A DNA stretch of 45,642 bases. Origin: CAYVBW01 sp964449995 (GTDB taxonomy: Bacteria; Patescibacteriota; Microgenomatia; UBA1400; PJMF01). The notes beneath the pieces are model-generated. The model saw nothing but the letters and a program-made list of their open reading frames with translations, did no database searches and was not told where the DNA came from. Of this stretch, positions 42,600 to 45,642 are shown piece after piece; the stretch's first letter is position 1; each line of letters begins with the position of its first letter. The DNA lies in the NCBI GenBank assembly GCA_964449995.1, contig CAYVBW010000004.1, positions 1 through 45,642 of the forward strand. Direction: 5' to 3'. The position numbers were made by a program, and so were the translations under genes.

Positions 42600-43469
42600 C
42601 TATAGTTCCTCGATTTCAACTTCAGGAGCCATCTCCTGCCTGTCATCTATCAATTGAAGATATTTCTCTGTTGTAGTAATGCGCTTATGTCCTACTAACT
42701 GTGATACATAAACTAAAGGTGTACCTGCCTTTAACTGTTCCACAATAAAAGTATTTCTAAGATCATTGACAATAGCCTCTTGAATACCTGCTAATTTAAA
42801 ATAACGATTAATTGCTGCCCGAATGTTTCTCACTAAAAAAGGGCGACAGGTTTTTGTTAGAAACACATGTTTCTCTTTTGCTTTAGGTCTAACTTTTAAA
42901 TAGTTGATTAGAGCCTGTTTAGCTGCTTTATTTAAGGGTACTTTGCGACCATCCCTACTCTTGTAGGGCTGGATGTAAACAACACCTCTTTCTAAATCTA
43001 TATCTTCCATTTTCAAATTTGCCAACTCACTAATACGCATACCTGTTTGTAAAAGAAGCTCAACAATAGCAAAAATTCTAGCATCTGACCTGCAAGTATC
43101 GCGCAACGCCCTATATTCTAATTTTTGAAGAAATCTAGGTGGACTCTGCTCGAATTTGGGATGACTAATTTCTTGAGCAGGATTTTGATCAACTAATCCC
43201 TCATTTTCTAAATAACGGAAAAATGACTTGATAGAATTAATTTTTCTAGAAATAGATTTACTGGCATAACGTCTGTTTTTGAGTAACTCTTTAAATTGAC
43301 TAATATCTTCGTAGTTTACTTCATCTACATTATTCTTTTCTTGCTGGGCGGCATATTCTGCTAATTGCTCTACATCTTTAACATAAGCAATAACTGTGGC
43401 ATTAGCTTTACCATTGGATTCTAAATATGTCTGATATCTTTTTTGAGCTTCATTTAATTTAAGAGGCAT
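42600..43469 (-). CDS. Atypical tyrosine recombinase
   Basis: A 289-residue integrase-family protein with an N-terminal SAM-like domain (about 5-95; SISRKINSIKSFFRYLENEG typical) and a catalytic domain. R145 (TGMRISEL), a Lys in YKSRDGRKVPL (K170 or K176), R238, H261 (LVGHKRI) and the nucleophile Y270 (EKYLQL) are present. In the HxxR box the His is Asn (N235-D-L-R238), and the following His is also Asn (N239). Such changes occur in some integrases but may reduce or alter catalysis. It is clearly different from the Xer-like protein at 6.7 kb. It lies beside repeat copy C. Confidence 0.85.
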   Translation of the reverse strand: MPLKLNEAQKRYQTYLESNGKANATVIAYVKDVEQLAEYAAQQEKNNVDEVNYEDISQFKELLKNRRYASKSISRKINSIKSFFRYLENEGLVDQNPAQEISHPKFEQSPPRFLQKLEYRALRDTCRSDARIFAIVELLLQTGMRISELANLKMEDIDLERGVVYIQPYKSRDGRKVPLNKAAKQALINYLKVRPKAKEKHVFLTKTCRPFLVRNIRAAINRYFKLAGIQEAIVNDLRNTFIVEQLKAGTPLVYVSQLVGHKRITTTEKYLQLIDDRQEMAPEVEIEEL

Positions 43470-43674
43470 TCTTAGTCCTTACAATAATACTATTTAGGGT
43501 AAAATAGAATTTAATTAATATAGTCTTAAATCTTTGTAATAATCTTTTTAAAACTAAATAAATTTAGCCATCGATTCAAAATTTAATGAAAACTTAATAT
43601 TTTATTAATATAAGACCATACTAAAGTATCTTATAATAACATAAAATGTAAATTTTTCCAAGCAAATTATTCTC

Positions 43675-44040
43675 ATGAAAAAAGTATTATATCATCCACT
43701 ATTCGTTGCCCTGATCACACTATTGGTGATTTTTTTCATTTTCAACCTAAGAAGTAAGCTCCAAAGATTAACACTATCTCAAGAAAATTTAAGAACTATT
43801 CAGAAGGAGGTTAATCAGCAAGAAAAAAGTGTAGAAGAACTTAAAGAGTTATCTGAAAAATCCCAAACTCCTCTTACTGTAGAAAAGTTAACTCGTAGTG
43901 AGCTTCTAATGCAAAAAGAAGATGAAGTGGTCATCAAGCTGCCTGAAATAAAAACAGAAAAAGAAAATTTGAGTCATTCAAAACCAGAAACTCCTATTCA
44001 AAAATGGTTTAAAATTTTAAACCTAAACCACATTTTTTAA
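43675..44040 (+). CDS. FtsB/DivIC-like septum formation protein
   Basis: FtsB/DivIC proteins are small bitopic divisome components. The 121-residue protein has one membrane helix (about 8-25), a coiled coil (about 27-65, with LRSKLQRLTLSQENLRTI heptads) and the family-like segment EKLTRSELLMQKEDEVVIKLP (two parts, about 70-90), close to the REELGMxKPGE motif of FtsB. A polar tail of about 30 residues follows, ending in an aromatic stretch. The same arrangement is known for DivIC/FtsL-like proteins, so an exact name is not given. A TATAAT box lies about 40 bases before the ATG. Confidence 0.75.
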   Translation: MKKVLYHPLFVALITLLVIFFIFNLRSKLQRLTLSQENLRTIQKEVNQQEKSVEELKELSEKSQTPLTVEKLTRSELLMQKEDEVVIKLPEIKTEKENLSHSKPETPIQKWFKILNLNHIF

Positions 44041-44197
44041 AAAAATATTTCTTTTCGTATCTTTCAAACAAATAATATCCTCATAATATTGATCATATTT
44101 ATCTTTTATGGCACAAAATTTAAACCCATAATATAAACACTAAAAGATATAACTAAACAGAGAATTTAAATAGAAGTTGTCTTAACCCAAAATATTG

Positions 44198-44266
44198 TTG
44201 CGGGACCAGGAGTCGAACCTGGTCTGCGAGATTATGAGCCTCGCGTGCACCGTACACTATCCCGCG
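44198..44266 (-). tRNA. tRNA-Met(CAT), possibly initiator
   Basis: A 69-nt tRNA on the - strand with anticodon loop CTCATAA and T loop TTCGACT. The acceptor stem has a C1 x A72 mismatch, the hallmark of bacterial initiator tRNA. The anticodon stem lacks the three consecutive G-C pairs of initiators, and the D arm is small with a U11-A24 pair as in elongators. Initiator identity is therefore likely but not certain. No CCA is encoded. Confidence 0.85.
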
Positions 44267-44282
44267 TTTGTTAAGAAAGGTT

Positions 44283-44309
44283 ATTATACTAAACAAGATC
44301 TGGTATAAT
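44283..44309. promoter_or_regulatory. Divergent -10 boxes of the two tRNA-Met genes
   Basis: ATTATAC (44283-44289) and GTATAAT (44303-44309) are a perfect inverted pair. The first gives a - strand TATAAT 16 bases before the 44.2 kb tRNA; the second is an extended -10 (TGGTATAAT) on the + strand, about 84 bases before the 44.4 kb tRNA. Confidence 0.65.
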
Positions 44310-44392
44310 CAAGTGCACAAAAATGATTAAATTTAATTAAGCTTCTTTGAATCGTTTTGCCAAACAGAAGCAACAATTTAAAAAACAAATAA

Positions 44393-44466
44393 GGCAGGGT
44401 AGCTCAGTTGGTTAGAGCATCGGATTCATAAACCGAAGGTCGTGAGTTCAAGTCTCACCCCTGCTA
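44393..44466 (+). tRNA. tRNA-Met(CAT), elongator-like
   Basis: A 74-nt cloverleaf: acceptor stem with a G1-U72 pair, standard D arm AGCTCAGTTGGTTAGAGC, anticodon loop TTCATAA and T loop TTCAAGT. Anticodon CAT could also belong to tRNA-Ile2 with lysidine, which cannot be excluded by sequence. No CCA is encoded. Confidence 0.93.
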
Positions 44467-44530
44467 CACTTTTTCTACAAAGAGTTGTGAATTTGTATTT
44501 TTGGCAAACCACTCAATTTTATACCAACTC

Positions 44531-45642
44531 TTATCCACGGCCGTTAACCAAAGAGCTCATTTTTCGCCAAAAAAGATCACTACCCAGACTGTTTACTTCT
44601 TGCCTATCATTTTCGAGATTTGGTTTATATCTAAGCATTCTTAAAAAAACCTCCTGATAATATAACCAGTTAATGAAGTTAGCAGCATTCTTGGCATTTT
44701 CAGGGAGTTGTATTCCTCTCCAAAAACTAGCTCTGTTTAAAATCTCTTCAGAAGGAGGTTGATCTGATTCAGCTAACTTCCAAAGCTTTTCTTGTACCTG
44801 CTCATCAGGAATTAAATCATGTGATCTCATAAACTCTAAATTATCTCGCTCTTGAGTTCCAATTGGCTTGTCAAACAACATAATAACCCCTCCTCTCTGA
44901 ACAGGATCTAGCAATACCTTAAAAGATTGTTCAGTCGGCTTGGTAATTTCCAAAGAAATTACCTCTGACAAATAGAGGCGCAAATAATCAGCCACGGTTT
45001 GTTGATCTGTTTGTCCTGGATAAATTTGAATAAAATCTTCATTAACTAAACTAAGGTTAAACTTTTTTGTATAAGAAGAATATCTAGAAACTACAAAAGT
45101 CTGAAAAATTATGGGCGAATCTTTTAAAGAAAAAATCAATTCTGAATAATATTTTAAATCAACAGCAGAACCAGGAATTGATAGCAGCAAATTAACTCTG
45201 AATTTTGCCCGAGGATCAAGCTGGATCTGTTTTGAAGTAAACTCTTCAGTACTAAAATTTTTCACTAAAGCCCTATTAAGGGGATAGGCTGAAACCTCTA
45301 TCTTTACCGGCTTAAACTGCTTTTTTGATCGATACAACTCAAGATTTTCTTTAGTTCTTTGATTAGGTACTAAAATTAAATCTGCCTCTGGCACCATCCA
45401 AATATGCTGAGGACTTGCATCAGTAACTTGAATGACTAAAAATATCTTTGTTTTTTTATTTTCCTCAAGTTGATCTTTAATAGCACCTAGTTGTTGAGCT
45501 AAGTTAAAATTGGTAGTTATAATTATAACTTTTTCAGGAGTTTCTAAATACTGATCTAATAAAATTGTTATTTGCTGATACAAATTATAAATTTTTAACC
45601 TCAAACACCTGCGATAATAAAATGTAAAAATGTCTTGAGGAG
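44531..45642 (-). CDS. GT-B glycosyltransferase-like protein (partial, 5' end outside the window)
   Basis: The frame is open from the stop at 44531 to the right edge of the window, and the codons beyond the first possible TTG (45604) still look like protein (PQDIFTFYYRRCLRL), so the true start is probably outside. At least 370 residues are present. VIQVTDASPQHIWMVP followed by EADLILVPNQRTKENLELY resembles the acceptor domain of GT-B enzymes such as MGDG synthase, and later Rossmann-like strands (VNLLLSIPGS) fit the second domain. The C-terminal 100 residues are helical. The substrate is unknown. Confidence 0.6.
   Translation of the reverse strand, partial: PQDIFTFYYRRCLRLKIYNLYQQITILLDQYLETPEKVIIITTNFNLAQQLGAIKDQLEENKKTKIFLVIQVTDASPQHIWMVPEADLILVPNQRTKENLELYRSKKQFKPVKIEVSAYPLNRALVKNFSTEEFTSKQIQLDPRAKFRVNLLLSIPGSAVDLKYYSELIFSLKDSPIIFQTFVVSRYSSYTKKFNLSLVNEDFIQIYPGQTDQQTVADYLRLYLSEVISLEITKPTEQSFKVLLDPVQRGGVIMLFDKPIGTQERDNLEFMRSHDLIPDEQVQEKLWKLAESDQPPSEEILNRASFWRGIQLPENAKNAANFINWLYYQEVFLRMLRYKPNLENDRQEVNSLGSDLFWRKMSSLVNGRG

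Overview
The window is a gene-dense, strongly AT-rich stretch of bacterial chromosome made almost entirely of housekeeping genes. Several traits suggest a Candidate Phyla Radiation (Patescibacteria) type genome: compact ribosomal and translation proteins (a 58-residue S18, a 152-residue EF-Ts), a DNA polymerase I 5'-3' exonuclease domain encoded alone, a mixture of Shine-Dalgarno and apparently leaderless starts, tRNA genes without an encoded CCA, and small or divergent membrane proteins. The exact lineage cannot be fixed without 16S rRNA or a protein phylogeny. TGA is used as a stop, so the UGA-recoded CPR lineages are unlikely.

Layout. 1-6.2 kb: gyrB, a family II pyrophosphatase and gyrA on the + strand, then tRNA-Ala(GGC). 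6.3-9.1 kb: a Xer-like tyrosine recombinase and an unusual gene-free stretch of about 1.3 kb with hairpins, a putative G-quadruplex and a possible micro-ORF. 9.1-20.6 kb, mostly - strand: a membrane protein and yebC; a divergent TPR gene; rpsB-tsf and a LytR_C protein; two HIT proteins; a tightly packed lgt-rluD-nfo group; tRNA-Leu; dnaB; an MBL-fold protein. 20.8-26.1 kb, + strand: two exported or anchored proteins, hisS with a DMT transporter, rpmE and prfA. 26.1-34.6 kb, mostly - strand: a CarD-like regulator, an HtrA-like protease, a CtpA-like protease, the rpsF-ssb-rpsR operon (rpsR is only 58 codons), ychF, pyrE-pyrF and a CPYC redox protein. 34.8-37.3 kb, + strand: a GT-C type membrane enzyme and a tgt homologue. 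37.5-43.5 kb, - strand: trpS, an HD hydrolase, ftsH, a stand-alone exonuclease and a second, atypical tyrosine recombinase. The right end holds an FtsB/DivIC-like protein, two divergently transcribed tRNA-Met(CAT) genes and a GT-B-like gene cut by the window edge.

The most interesting signal is a dispersed, modular, hairpin-rich intergenic repeat in at least four copies (window start, 22.1, 37.3 and 42.4 kb). Its ends are conserved and its middle varies. Copies sit flush against genes: the 37.3 kb copy supplies the stop codons of both flanking genes, and the 42.4 kb copy touches the trpS start codon. Part of the core of the 42.4 kb copy is the reverse complement of the core of the 22.1 kb copy, and that copy lies next to the atypical recombinase gene. 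A second theme is that several lead genes have a TATAAT box only 7-11 bases before the start codon, which suggests leaderless transcripts.
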